Assembly: GCF_008033135.1 (NCBI RefSeq)
Contig: NZ_CP041335.1
Coordinates: forward strand, 717,513-781,512
DNA from: Chitinolyticbacter meiyuanensis
GTDB lineage: Bacteria; Pseudomonadota; Gammaproteobacteria; Burkholderiales; Chitinibacteraceae
Direction of reading: 5' to 3'
Length of the DNA stretch: 64,000 nucleotides
The translations under genes and the position numbers were made by a program. Positions 57,078-64,000 of this stretch are shown piece after piece. Positions within the stretch are counted from its first letter, which is position 1, and the number at the start of each line of letters is the position of its first letter. The notes below the pieces were generated by a model. That model was not told where the DNA came from. It did no database searches and saw only the letters and a program-made list of their open reading frames with translations.

Positions 57078-57110
57078 AAACAGCCCACCATCCGGTGGGC
57101 TGTTTGTTTT
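57078..57110. terminator. intrinsic terminator between the yqj-like set and the DUF2486 gene
   Basis: AAACAGCCCACC (57078-57089) pairs with GGTGGGCTGTTT (57094-57105) around ATCC, then GTTTT. The two gene sets converge here. Both ends are A/T-rich enough for bidirectional use. Confidence 0.85.
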
Positions 57111-57115
57111 GCTAC

Positions 57116-58378
57116 CTAGTCGATCAGGCCCTGACGCCGCAGCTCGTTGTTGACGAGCTCCGCCACGCGCGGTGCGAACTTCGCTTCGAGCTCGTGGCTG
57201 ATCTGGGTGGCGAGGGTGGTGGCCGCCTCGGTGTAGAGCGCACTCATCAGCGTCTTGAAATGCTGGCGTGACAGCCGGTCGACCTCCATCGCGATATCCA
57301 CCGCCAGATGTGCTGCCACGCCGGCGGTGAGTTCGGCCACCGCGGCTTCGTCGAGCTTGGGCGGTGGCGGAGGCAGTGTCGGCTCCGGCGCCGGCTGCTC
57401 CGGCAGCGCGTCCGGCTCGATCGCCAGCGGCTCGGGCTCGATCGAGGCGTCCCCAAGCGTGTTGACTATGGCGGGCTCGATCTCATTGCTGTGTGCCGCT
57501 TCATCGACATGGGCGTCGAGATGCAGCTCGATATGCGGATCATTGCCGAGCGCGATATGCAGTTCGTCGTCGGCCGGCTGCTGTGCCTCCGCCCGGCGGT
57601 TGAATTCGGCCAGCACGCTGGACAAATCGGAGTCCGGCGCGACAATGCTGACGGCTTCGACGGCTTCGACGGCTTCGACGGCTTCGACGGCTTCGACGGC
57701 TTCGACGGCTTCGACGGCTTCGACGGCTTCGTCAGGCTGCGCCGGCTCCAGCTCCAGATCGAGCCGGCGTGGTGGTGCCGCATGTTCCACCTCGTCGAAA
57801 CGCAACGTTGCGGTCGGCGCGGGCGGCGGCTGTTCGGGCTGACGGGCACTCGCTGGTGCGGGCAGCAGGAAGCTCTCTTCCTCCTCCCAGCGCAGCCCGG
57901 ATGATGAAGCGGTCGACGTGGTCGTACCGCTGGGCATGACGGTTTCGCTGCTGCCGAACGGCGGCGCCTCGGTGACGAGGGCATCAAGATCGAGCAGCGG
58001 CAGGTCGAGGAAAATTTCCTCCACTGCGGGCGCGCGTGGCGGCTGCGGCGCCTGGGCCGGCGCGGCTGTGGTCGGCAGTACTGGTGGCGGGCGATGAAAT
58101 TCGTCCGGATCGAACAGCAACGCCTCGGATTCGCCGGCCGGCTGCGGCGCCGGTTCGGCAATCGCGGGGGCTGCGGTTACGGCCTGCACCGGCTCGTCGA
58201 TCACATCCTCGAGTACCGGGATGTCATCGACCGCCTCGGTCAGTACCGGGATGTCGTCCAGCGCGTCGGTCAGCACGGGGATGTCGTCGTCGTTGCCGGG
58301 GCGGTTGCCACCGCGGTGGCGCGCCATCAGCGCATCCATCTTGTTGAACAGCGGGCTGACGCTTTCTTCTTCGCTCAT
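57116..58378 (-). CDS. acidic repeat-rich protein, DUF2486-like
   Basis: A 420-residue, strongly acidic and Pro-rich protein. Near the N-terminus are repeats of DDIPVLTDAL type (three copies, DDIPVLTEAV, DDIPVLEDVI), as in DUF2486 proteins of betaproteobacteria. The middle is low-complexity and carries a tandem EAV tract. The C-terminal ~80 residues are helical (AVELTAGV-like, HFKTLMSALYTEAATTLAT, HELEAKFAPRVAELVNNELR). It follows holC in an ATGA overlap; pepA-holC-DUF2486-valS order is known in Burkholderiales. Function is unknown. The start ATG at 58378 gives MSEEESVSPLFNKMDALM. Confidence 0.7.
   Translation of the reverse strand: MSEEESVSPLFNKMDALMARHRGGNRPGNDDDIPVLTDALDDIPVLTEAVDDIPVLEDVIDEPVQAVTAAPAIAEPAPQPAGESEALLFDPDEFHRPPPVLPTTAAPAQAPQPPRAPAVEEIFLDLPLLDLDALVTEAPPFGSSETVMPSGTTTSTASSSGLRWEEEESFLLPAPASARQPEQPPPAPTATLRFDEVEHAAPPRRLDLELEPAQPDEAVEAVEAVEAVEAVEAVEAVEAVEAVSIVAPDSDLSSVLAEFNRRAEAQQPADDELHIALGNDPHIELHLDAHVDEAAHSNEIEPAIVNTLGDASIEPEPLAIEPDALPEQPAPEPTLPPPPPKLDEAAVAELTAGVAAHLAVDIAMEVDRLSRQHFKTLMSALYTEAATTLATQISHELEAKFAPRVAELVNNELRRQGLID
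57650..57731 (-). repeat. 9-bp tandem repeat encoding an (EAV)n tract
   Basis: GACGGCTTC repeats about nine times head to tail (edges uncertain by a base or two). On the coding strand each unit gives Glu-Ala-Val. Multiples of nine keep the frame, so copy changes would lengthen or shorten the tract without breaking the protein. Copies look identical at DNA level. Confidence 0.85.
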
Positions 58379-58824
58379 GGCGTCTCGCTTCGCGCTGCGG
58401 CAAGGTCCAGCATGTCGATGGCACTGGGCGTGATGCCCAGCGCGGCATAGGCGCGCCAACGCTCGCGGGCGCGGTTGCGGTTGGCATCGTCGCGGTCGAC
58501 GATCTCGAAGATCCGCCCCTGGCGCAGCGCTTCAGGCGGTGGCGCATCGGTCCAGTTGAACAGTGCGGCGCGCGGCTGCATCAGGTCGTCGCGATGATCG
58601 ACCACGATGGGGGTGCGGGCGGCGAGCGCGTCGTCGGCGGCACAATGCGGCAGGAAACCCGTTTGCGGGATTTCCCACAACAATCGGTCCAGTGCGGCGC
58701 TGCCATTGGCGTCACGCGCCAGCACGTTGATCTCGATCCGTTGCGCCAGCGCCTTGCCGATCAGCTGGCAGAGCGCCTGCTCGCGGCTCTTCACATTGAA
58801 ATAGAAGGTGACCACGGCGCTCAT
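58375..58824 (-). CDS. holC: DNA polymerase III subunit chi
   Basis: A 149-residue chi subunit that links the clamp loader to single-stranded-DNA-binding protein. It shows VTFYFNVKSREQALCQLIGKAL, LLWEIPQTGFLPHCAAD and PIVVDHRDDLMQP. The C-terminal part, with RARERWRAYAALGI, is the conserved Trp-containing region. It overlaps the DUF2486 gene by four bases and lies 28 bases after pepA on the same strand. pepA-holC adjacency is conserved in many proteobacteria. Confidence 0.93.
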   Translation of the reverse strand: MSAVVTFYFNVKSREQALCQLIGKALAQRIEINVLARDANGSAALDRLLWEIPQTGFLPHCAADDALAARTPIVVDHRDDLMQPRAALFNWTDAPPPEALRQGRIFEIVDRDDANRNRARERWRAYAALGITPSAIDMLDLAAARSETP

Positions 58825-58852
58825 GCGTGGGCGAATCCGCGTCGTGTCACGC

Positions 58853-60340
58853 TCACTGCTTGCCCTTCTTCACAGCGGCGCGACGGGTCAGGAAATCCAG
58901 CAGCAGCGGCACCGGGCGGCCGGTGGCGCCCTTGGCCGCGCCGCTCTTCCAGGCGGTACCTGCGATATCGAGGTGGGCCCAGCGGTAGTCCTTGGTGAAG
59001 CGGGCGAGGAAGCAGGCGGCGGTGACCGAGCCGGCGGGGCGACCGCCGATATTGCCCATGTCGGCGAAGTTGGATTTGAGCTGTTCCTGGTAGTCGTCCC
59101 ACAGCGGCAGGCGCCAGGCCTTGTCGCCGGTGTCGTCGGCGGACGCCAGCAGTTCGGCGGCCAGTGCTTCATCGTTGGCGTAGAGCCCGGTGGCAACGTG
59201 GCCGAGCGCGATGATGCAGGCACCGGTCAGCGTGGCGATGTCGATCACCGTTTCCGGTTCGAAGCGTGCGGCGTAGGTCAGCGCATCGCACAGGATCAGC
59301 CGGCCTTCGGCGTCAGTGTTCAGCACCTCGATGGTGAGGCCCGCCATGCTCTTGACGATGTCGCCCGGCTTGTTGGCGTTGCCGGCCGGCATGTTCTCGC
59401 ACGTGGGGATGATGCCGACGATGTTGATCGGCAGCGCCAGCGCGGCTGCAGCCTGCAGCGTGCCGAGCACGGTGGCGGCACCGCACATGTCGTACTTCAT
59501 CTCGTCCATGCCTTCGCCCGGCTTGAGCGAGATGCCGCCCGAGTCGAAGGTGATGCCCTTGCCGACCAAGGCGATGGGCTTGGCGCCTTTCTTGCCACCC
59601 TTGTATTCGAGCACGATCAGCTTGGGCGGCTCGACCGAACCCTTGGCCACCGACAAGAAGGAGCCCATGCCCAGCGCTTCGAGCTCGGGCTGGTCCAGTA
59701 CCTGCACCTTCAGCTTGTGCGACTTGCCGAGCCGTACCGCTTCCTCGGCGAGGAAGGTCGGGGTGCAGACGTTGCCGGGCAGGTTGCCGAGCTGGCGTGT
59801 CAGGTTCATGCCCTGGCCAAGCGCCTGACCACGGGCGACACCGGCTTCCAGTGCGGCGGCATCGGCTTTCTTGCCGGTGGAAAAATTCACGCGGGCGAGT
59901 GCCGAACGCGGTTCGGGCGAGGATTTGAAATCGTCGAAGCGATAGCTTTCGAACACCAGAGCCTGAGCGAAGGCGGCGGCGAGTTCGTCGGCGGCTACAC
60001 CCTTGGGCAGCGCCGCGGCGATGTCGGCGCTGCTGCCCTTGGCGGCCAGCAGCGCGCGCGCTGCGCCGCTCGCTGCCTGCCGCACGGCCGCGGCGTCGAT
60101 CGATTCACCGAGCTGCACGATGATCAGCCGCACGAGCCGGCCGGCCAGCGTGGCATGGCTGCTTGCCACCGAACCGGCCTTCGCGGCGAGCTCGCCGGCA
60201 GCGAGCAGTGAGGAGATGGTGCCACCGATGGCTGCGTCGAGCTTGGCGTAGGCCCCCGGCAGGGCGTTGCCACTCACGGTCAGGACCAGGCTGTCGCCGG
60301 TGGCTTTTTCGGGGGCGAGGCTATTTATGCTAAATTCCAC
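58853..60340 (-). CDS. pepA: leucyl aminopeptidase (cytosol aminopeptidase)
   Basis: A 495-residue M17 aminopeptidase. The two-zinc active site is visible in VGKGITFDSGGISLKPG, MDEMKYDMCGAATVLG, LLNTDAEGRLILCDALTY-type NTDAEGRL and DIATLTGA. The active-site Lys and Arg are in KGITFDSGG and EGRLIL. In E. coli PepA also acts as a DNA-binding protein. I chose the GTG at 60340 because AGGAG lies eight bases upstream and it gives VEFSINSLAPEK, the normal start. It is divergent from lptF, an arrangement conserved in many gammaproteobacteria and betaproteobacteria. Confidence 0.96.
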   Translation of the reverse strand: MEFSINSLAPEKATGDSLVLTVSGNALPGAYAKLDAAIGGTISSLLAAGELAAKAGSVASSHATLAGRLVRLIIVQLGESIDAAAVRQAASGAARALLAAKGSSADIAAALPKGVAADELAAAFAQALVFESYRFDDFKSSPEPRSALARVNFSTGKKADAAALEAGVARGQALGQGMNLTRQLGNLPGNVCTPTFLAEEAVRLGKSHKLKVQVLDQPELEALGMGSFLSVAKGSVEPPKLIVLEYKGGKKGAKPIALVGKGITFDSGGISLKPGEGMDEMKYDMCGAATVLGTLQAAAALALPINIVGIIPTCENMPAGNANKPGDIVKSMAGLTIEVLNTDAEGRLILCDALTYAARFEPETVIDIATLTGACIIALGHVATGLYANDEALAAELLASADDTGDKAWRLPLWDDYQEQLKSNFADMGNIGGRPAGSVTAACFLARFTKDYRWAHLDIAGTAWKSGAAKGATGRPVPLLLDFLTRRAAVKKGKQ

Positions 60341-60474
60341 GGCGAATCTCCTGGTGCTGAGCGGTGTCATCGATGGCACGGCAAGGCCGTGCGGGTGTGC
60401 CGCCACGGCTGCCTGACGATGACTTACAAGGTTCGCCCGATTATTTCCCAGCCCCCCGCGCAAGTCAAAAACGC

Positions 60475-61536
60475 ATGCTCTTTCGCAAAAGCCTGATCCA
60501 CGAGATGTCCTGGGTGGCGCTCGCGGTGTTTACCGTGATGCTGCTCCTGGTGATGACGACGCAGATCGTGCGCTTCCTGGGCCAGGCGGCGATCGGCGCG
60601 CTGTCGTCCGGCGCAGTCTGGGCCATGATGGGCTTCACCTCGATCCGCTACCTGCCGGTGTTGTTCTCGCTGATGCTGTTCGCTGCCGTGCTGTCGGTGA
60701 TGATGCGGCTGTGGCGCGACAACGAGATGGTGATCTGGTTTGCCAGCGGCCGCTCGATCAAGAGTTTCATCGCGCCCATCCTCGAATTCGCCATTCCCAT
60801 CGTGCTCCTGATCGCCGGGCTGGCGCTGTTCGTCTCGCCGTGGGCGATGAAGGAAGGCGACGAATTCCGCCGCGAATCGCTGGCCCGCCAGGAGGTGACC
60901 CAGGTTGCGCCGGGCGTGTTCCGCGAATCGCGAGGCTCGGACCGCGTCTACTTCGTTGAAAACTTCGGCGACAACGCTTCGGGCAGCAACGTGTTCGTGC
61001 AACTGAAGCGCGACGACAAGATCTCGGTCATCCTCGCCGAACGCGGCGGGCTGACGCTCGGCGCCGATGGTGAGCGCTGGCTGTGGCTGGCGGACGGCCG
61101 GGCCTATTCGGGCAAGCCGGGCACGCAGGAATTCGAGGTGCTCAACTTCAAAAAGGCCAACCTCTTGGTGGAGTCGAACGAGCGCACAGCCAGCAGCACC
61201 TCGACGCGGGCGACGCAAAGCCATGACCTGTGGGGCAGCAGCGAGCTGGAGCACCAGGCAGAGCTCGCCTGGCGGCTGGCGCTGCCGATCTCGGCGCTGA
61301 TCCTCACGCTGGCCGCGCTGCCGCTGGCGTTCTTCAACCCGCGTGGCGGGCGGGCGTTCAACCTGTTGTTCGCTGCCTTCCTCTACTTCTTCTATTACAA
61401 CTGCATCAACCTGTTCCAGGTGTGGATCGCCACCGGCAAGATACCGGTGTGGCTGGGCATGTGGCCGCTGCATGGCGCCGCTGCGCTGCTCACGGTCTGG
61501 CTGTTCCGTTGGCGTGGCCGGGTGAGGGCGCGTTGA
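60475..61536 (+). CDS. lptF: LPS export ABC transporter permease LptF
   Basis: A 353-residue inner-membrane permease that extracts LPS with LptB, LptG and LptC. It begins MLFRKSLIHEMSWVALAVFTVMLLL and has six helices in two sets of three, with a periplasmic beta-jellyroll between them (residues ~160-250; FVENFGDNASGSNVFVQL). LPISALILTLAALPLAFFNPRGG near the C-terminal helices is the LptF/G hallmark. The ATG is at 60475; earlier in-frame starts would overlap the pepA promoter region. It overlaps lptG by one base. Confidence 0.95.
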   Translation: MLFRKSLIHEMSWVALAVFTVMLLLVMTTQIVRFLGQAAIGALSSGAVWAMMGFTSIRYLPVLFSLMLFAAVLSVMMRLWRDNEMVIWFASGRSIKSFIAPILEFAIPIVLLIAGLALFVSPWAMKEGDEFRRESLARQEVTQVAPGVFRESRGSDRVYFVENFGDNASGSNVFVQLKRDDKISVILAERGGLTLGADGERWLWLADGRAYSGKPGTQEFEVLNFKKANLLVESNERTASSTSTRATQSHDLWGSSELEHQAELAWRLALPISALILTLAALPLAFFNPRGGRAFNLLFAAFLYFFYYNCINLFQVWIATGKIPVWLGMWPLHGAAALLTVWLFRWRGRVRAR

Positions 61537-62615
61537 TGAGCCTGCTCGCTCGCTATTTCTTCAAGGAGCTCACCGTCTTCGTGCTGTTCACGCTGGCGGG
61601 TCTGCTCGGGCTCTACACCTTTTTCGACCTGATTGCCGAATTGTCGGATGTGGGCAAGGAAGGCTACCGGCTGGTCGATGCGGTGATCTTCGTGTTGCTG
61701 CGCGCGCCGGGCAATGCCTACGAGCTGATGCCGATTGCGGTGCTGATCGGCGCGATCTTCGCGCTGGCGAGCCTGTCCGGCCATTCGGAACTCACGGTGA
61801 TGCGCGCGGCCGGCGTATCGGTGCGCCGCCTGCTGGTGTGGCTGCTGCTGACTGGTGCCGTCTACTCTGCGGCGACGGTGGCGCTGGGCGAATTCGTGGT
61901 ACCGCAGGCCGAACGCTGGGCCAATCAGCACCGCTTGTCGGCGACAAAGAAGATGCTGGTCGGCGAGTTCCGCTCCGGTGTCTGGGTGAAGGACGAGCGC
62001 CAGATCGTCAACATCGGCGAGATGCTGCCCGACCTCACCATCCTCGGTGTGCGCATCTACGAGTTCGGCGACAAGCTGGCGCTGAACCGCATCGTGGAAG
62101 GCCAGATGGGGCGCTATCAGGACAATGGCCGCTGGCGACTGGAAACGGCGCGCGAAACGCGGTTTGGCAAGGACCTGCAGGCGGTCGACGTCGTCACCCC
62201 GAGCAGCATCGAATGGAAGACCTCGATCACGCCGGAAATGCTGGCGGTGTTGCTGGTGTCGCCCGATCAGATGTCGGCGCAGGCGCTCTACAGCTACATC
62301 GATCACCTCGAACGCAACAAGCAGGACACCAGTCGCTACCAGTTGGCGCTGTGGGGCAAGTTGTTCTACCCGCTTGCCTGCCTGTCAATGATGGTGATCG
62401 CGCTGCCGTTCGCACAGGGGCAACGTCGCTCGGCTAACGTGGGCACGCAGCTGTTCATCGGCATCCTGGCGGGGCTCGCCTTCCACTTCCTCAACCGGGT
62501 GGTGGTGTTCCTTGGCCAGCTCAACCAGTGGCCGGCGCCGTTGGTCGTGTCGATCCCGACGCTGCTGTTCATGGTGCTTGCCGTCGTGCTGCTTTGGCGG
62601 CAAGAACGCCGCTGA
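61536..62615 (+). CDS. lptG: LPS export ABC transporter permease LptG
   Basis: A 359-residue partner of LptF. It begins MSLLARYFFKELTVFVLFTLAGLLGLYTFFDLI and has a similar six-helix layout with a periplasmic jellyroll. The stretches SELTVMRAAGVSVRRLL and LALWGKLFYPLACLSMMVIALPFA are diagnostic of LptG. The start ATG at 61536 shares its A with the lptF stop. galE follows after 26 bases and may be on the same transcript. Confidence 0.95.
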   Translation: MSLLARYFFKELTVFVLFTLAGLLGLYTFFDLIAELSDVGKEGYRLVDAVIFVLLRAPGNAYELMPIAVLIGAIFALASLSGHSELTVMRAAGVSVRRLLVWLLLTGAVYSAATVALGEFVVPQAERWANQHRLSATKKMLVGEFRSGVWVKDERQIVNIGEMLPDLTILGVRIYEFGDKLALNRIVEGQMGRYQDNGRWRLETARETRFGKDLQAVDVVTPSSIEWKTSITPEMLAVLLVSPDQMSAQALYSYIDHLERNKQDTSRYQLALWGKLFYPLACLSMMVIALPFAQGQRRSANVGTQLFIGILAGLAFHFLNRVVVFLGQLNQWPAPLVVSIPTLLFMVLAVVLLWRQERR

Positions 62616-62641
62616 CCCTCAATCCGCATCTGGAGTCCGCA

Positions 62642-63655
62642 GTGCATATCCTGCTTACCGGCGGCGCCGGCTATATCGGCTCGCATACCTACGTCGAACT
62701 CGTCGCCGCCGGCTTCACGCCGGTGATCTTCGACAACTACAGCAACAGCAAGCCCGAGGTGCTGGCGCGCCTGGCGACCATCACCGGCAAGCCGGTGGCC
62801 TTCGTGCACGGCGACATCCGTGATCGCGCGGCGCTCGATGCAGTGTTCCGCGAGTACCGCTTCCAGGCCGTGGTGCATTTCGCCGGGCTCAAGGCCGTGG
62901 GCGAATCGGTGGCCAAGCCGGTCGCGTATTACGACAACAACTTCGTCGGTACCGTGCGCCTGCTGGAGGCGATGAGCGCGGCGGACGTGAAGCAGCTGGT
63001 GTTCTCGTCGTCGGCCACCGTTTATGGCGATCCGGCCTCGGTGCCGATCCGCGAGGATTTCCCGCTGTCGGCAACCAACCCCTACGGCCGCTCCAAGCTG
63101 ATGATCGAGGATATGCTGCGTGACCTCTATCGCAGCGACAGCGGCTGGGATCTCGCGATCCTGCGTTACTTCAACCCGGTCGGCGCGCACGACAGCGGCC
63201 TGATCGGCGAGGACCCGCAGGGCATTCCCAACAACCTGCTGCCCTTCGTGGCCCAGGTCGCGGTCGGCAAGCGCGCTGAGTTGTCGGTGTTCGGTGGTGA
63301 CTACCCGACGCCCGATGGCACCGGCGTGCGCGACTACATCCACGTGGTCGACCTCGCCCGTGGCCATGTGAAGGCGCTGGAAAAGCTGGTGACCCGGCCT
63401 GGCTGCTTCGCCGTCAACCTGGGCACCGGCCACGGCTATTCGGTGCTCGACATGGTCAAGGCCTTCGAGGTGGCCAGTGGCCGGCCGGTGCCGTACCGCA
63501 TCGTCGACCGGCGTCCGGGTGACGTGGCGAGCTGCTACGCCGAGCCGGCGCACGCCGCCGATTTCCTCGGCTGGCGTGCCGAGAAGGACCTTGCTGCCAT
63601 GTGTGCCGACAGCTGGCGCTGGCAGAGCGGCAACCCGAACGGCTACGGCGACTGA
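62642..63655 (+). CDS. galE: UDP-glucose 4-epimerase
   Basis: A 337-residue short-chain dehydrogenase-type epimerase interconverting UDP-glucose and UDP-galactose (possibly the GlcNAc forms). The NAD-binding loop is GGAGYIGSH, the catalytic Ser/Thr stretch is FSSSATVYGDP and the YxxxK pair is in NPYGRSKLM. NLGTGHGYSVLDMV and GVRDYIHVVDLA are further GalE marks. The start GTG at 62642 has GGAG upstream. Its place between lptFG and pagL suggests supply of sugars for surface glycans. Confidence 0.95.
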   Translation: MHILLTGGAGYIGSHTYVELVAAGFTPVIFDNYSNSKPEVLARLATITGKPVAFVHGDIRDRAALDAVFREYRFQAVVHFAGLKAVGESVAKPVAYYDNNFVGTVRLLEAMSAADVKQLVFSSSATVYGDPASVPIREDFPLSATNPYGRSKLMIEDMLRDLYRSDSGWDLAILRYFNPVGAHDSGLIGEDPQGIPNNLLPFVAQVAVGKRAELSVFGGDYPTPDGTGVRDYIHVVDLARGHVKALEKLVTRPGCFAVNLGTGHGYSVLDMVKAFEVASGRPVPYRIVDRRPGDVASCYAEPAHAADFLGWRAEKDLAAMCADSWRWQSGNPNGYGD

Positions 63656-63656
63656 A

Positions 63657-64000
63657 TCAGAACACGTAGCCGTAGCGCAGCGTGACGAACTCGATGCCGG
63701 GATTCGGCGTATCGATATAGGCGTTGGAATAGTGCATGGCCTCGAGCGCGAGCTCGTGCCGGCCATCGAGACGGCAGCCCAGCGCCAGTCGGTTCACGAA
63801 CTGAAAATAGGTGCTGAAGCGGCGTTTTTCGGTCACCTGCAGGTCGGATAGCAGGCTGGCGCCCAGGCCATACTCGGCATAGGGCTGGCAGGCCCAGTCG
63901 TCGGCCAGCGTGTAGCGCAGCACCGGCGTGATGGCGGGCACCCAGTTGCTGTGTCCGTCGAGCTGCCAATGCGACAGTGACAGGTCGAGCTGCAGGCTGA
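63657..64000 (-). CDS. pagL: lipid A 3-O-deacylase, PagL type (partial, 5' end outside window)
   Basis: The C-terminal ~114 residues of an outer-membrane beta-barrel. They show SLQLDLSLSHWQLDG, PVLRYTLADDWACQPYAEYG and AMHYSNAYIDTPNPGIEF. The HxS pair in HYSNA is the catalytic His-Ser of PagL, and the protein ends in aromatic RYGYVF, as barrels do. PagL removes the 3-O acyl chain of lipid A and dampens its recognition by hosts. The gene runs past the right edge of the window. It converges on galE, one base after its stop codon. Confidence 0.85.
   Translation of the reverse strand, partial: SLQLDLSLSHWQLDGHSNWVPAITPVLRYTLADDWACQPYAEYGLGASLLSDLQVTEKRRFSTYFQFVNRLALGCRLDGRHELALEAMHYSNAYIDTPNPGIEFVTLRYGYVF

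Noticed and set aside
57650..57731. CRISPR-like array
   Set aside because: The 9-bp units are contiguous with no spacers and lie in frame inside a protein gene.

Overview
The window is a GC-rich (roughly two-thirds G+C by eye) chromosomal segment that looks like a Gram-negative betaproteobacterium of the order Neisseriales. The gene neighbourhoods fit: polA/DUF2782/thrB, ftsEX-rpoH, pepA-holC-DUF2486 near valS, and divergent pepA/lptFG. The large secreted GH18 chitinase and two further secreted chitin-binding proteins suggest a chitin degrader of the Chitinibacteraceae type (Chitiniphilus, Chitinolyticbacter, Chitinibacter and relatives). The genus is an inference. I see no tRNA or rRNA gene, insertion sequence, prophage or CRISPR array.

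Layout. 1-5.6 kb: small accessory genes (AraC-type regulator, membrane protein, YaeQ, Lrp/AsnC regulator, DUF1127 protein, a frameshifted LprI-like gene, a secreted esterase-like hydrolase). 5.6-13.5 kb: polA, a LOG-family protein, DUF2782, homoserine kinase, a GlcD-type FAD oxidase, an M14 carboxypeptidase and a small DRR-motif protein. 13.6-22.1 kb: heat-shock sigma factor gene rpoH with a perfect CIRCE operator, then ftsX, ftsE, rng, holA, lptE and leuS, all on the minus strand. 22.1-29 kb: a FecR-SPOR protein, a 1030-residue HTH/ATPase/helical-repeat regulator, a dienelactone-hydrolase-like enzyme and a chemoreceptor. 29-35 kb: ftsY divergent from an M16 peptidase pair, rsmD, a ferredoxin and a TPR protein. 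35-42.6 kb: lipoprotein, dgt, the polyamine transporter potABCD, a VanZ-like protein and queD. 42.6-51.2 kb: an AT-rich intergenic island, the chitinase, a three-gene Gtr-type glycosyl-transfer cassette and two non-catalytic chitin-binding proteins. 51.2-64 kb: a second chemoreceptor, valS, the yqjD-like trio, DUF2486, holC, pepA, lptFG, galE and a partial pagL.

Functional themes. Envelope biogenesis recurs: lptE, lptF and lptG for LPS export, galE for UDP-galactose, pagL for lipid A 3-O-deacylation, the Gtr cassette for a surface sugar modification, and ftsEX. Replication and translation housekeeping is dense: polA, holA, holC, rng, leuS, valS, ftsY, rsmD.

The most distinctive accessory region is 42.6-51.2 kb. 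A chitinase with two chitin-binding modules and Thr/Pro linkers is followed by a Gtr-like cassette and then by two secreted proteins carrying only chitin-binding modules. One of those has a C-terminal domain I do not recognise. The upstream intergenic region holds a perfect 23-bp palindrome, a possible small RNA and a plausible chitinase promoter.

Best-supported regulatory observations: CIRCE at rpoH, an intrinsic terminator inside the potABCD cluster, and the likely frameshift in the LprI-like gene.
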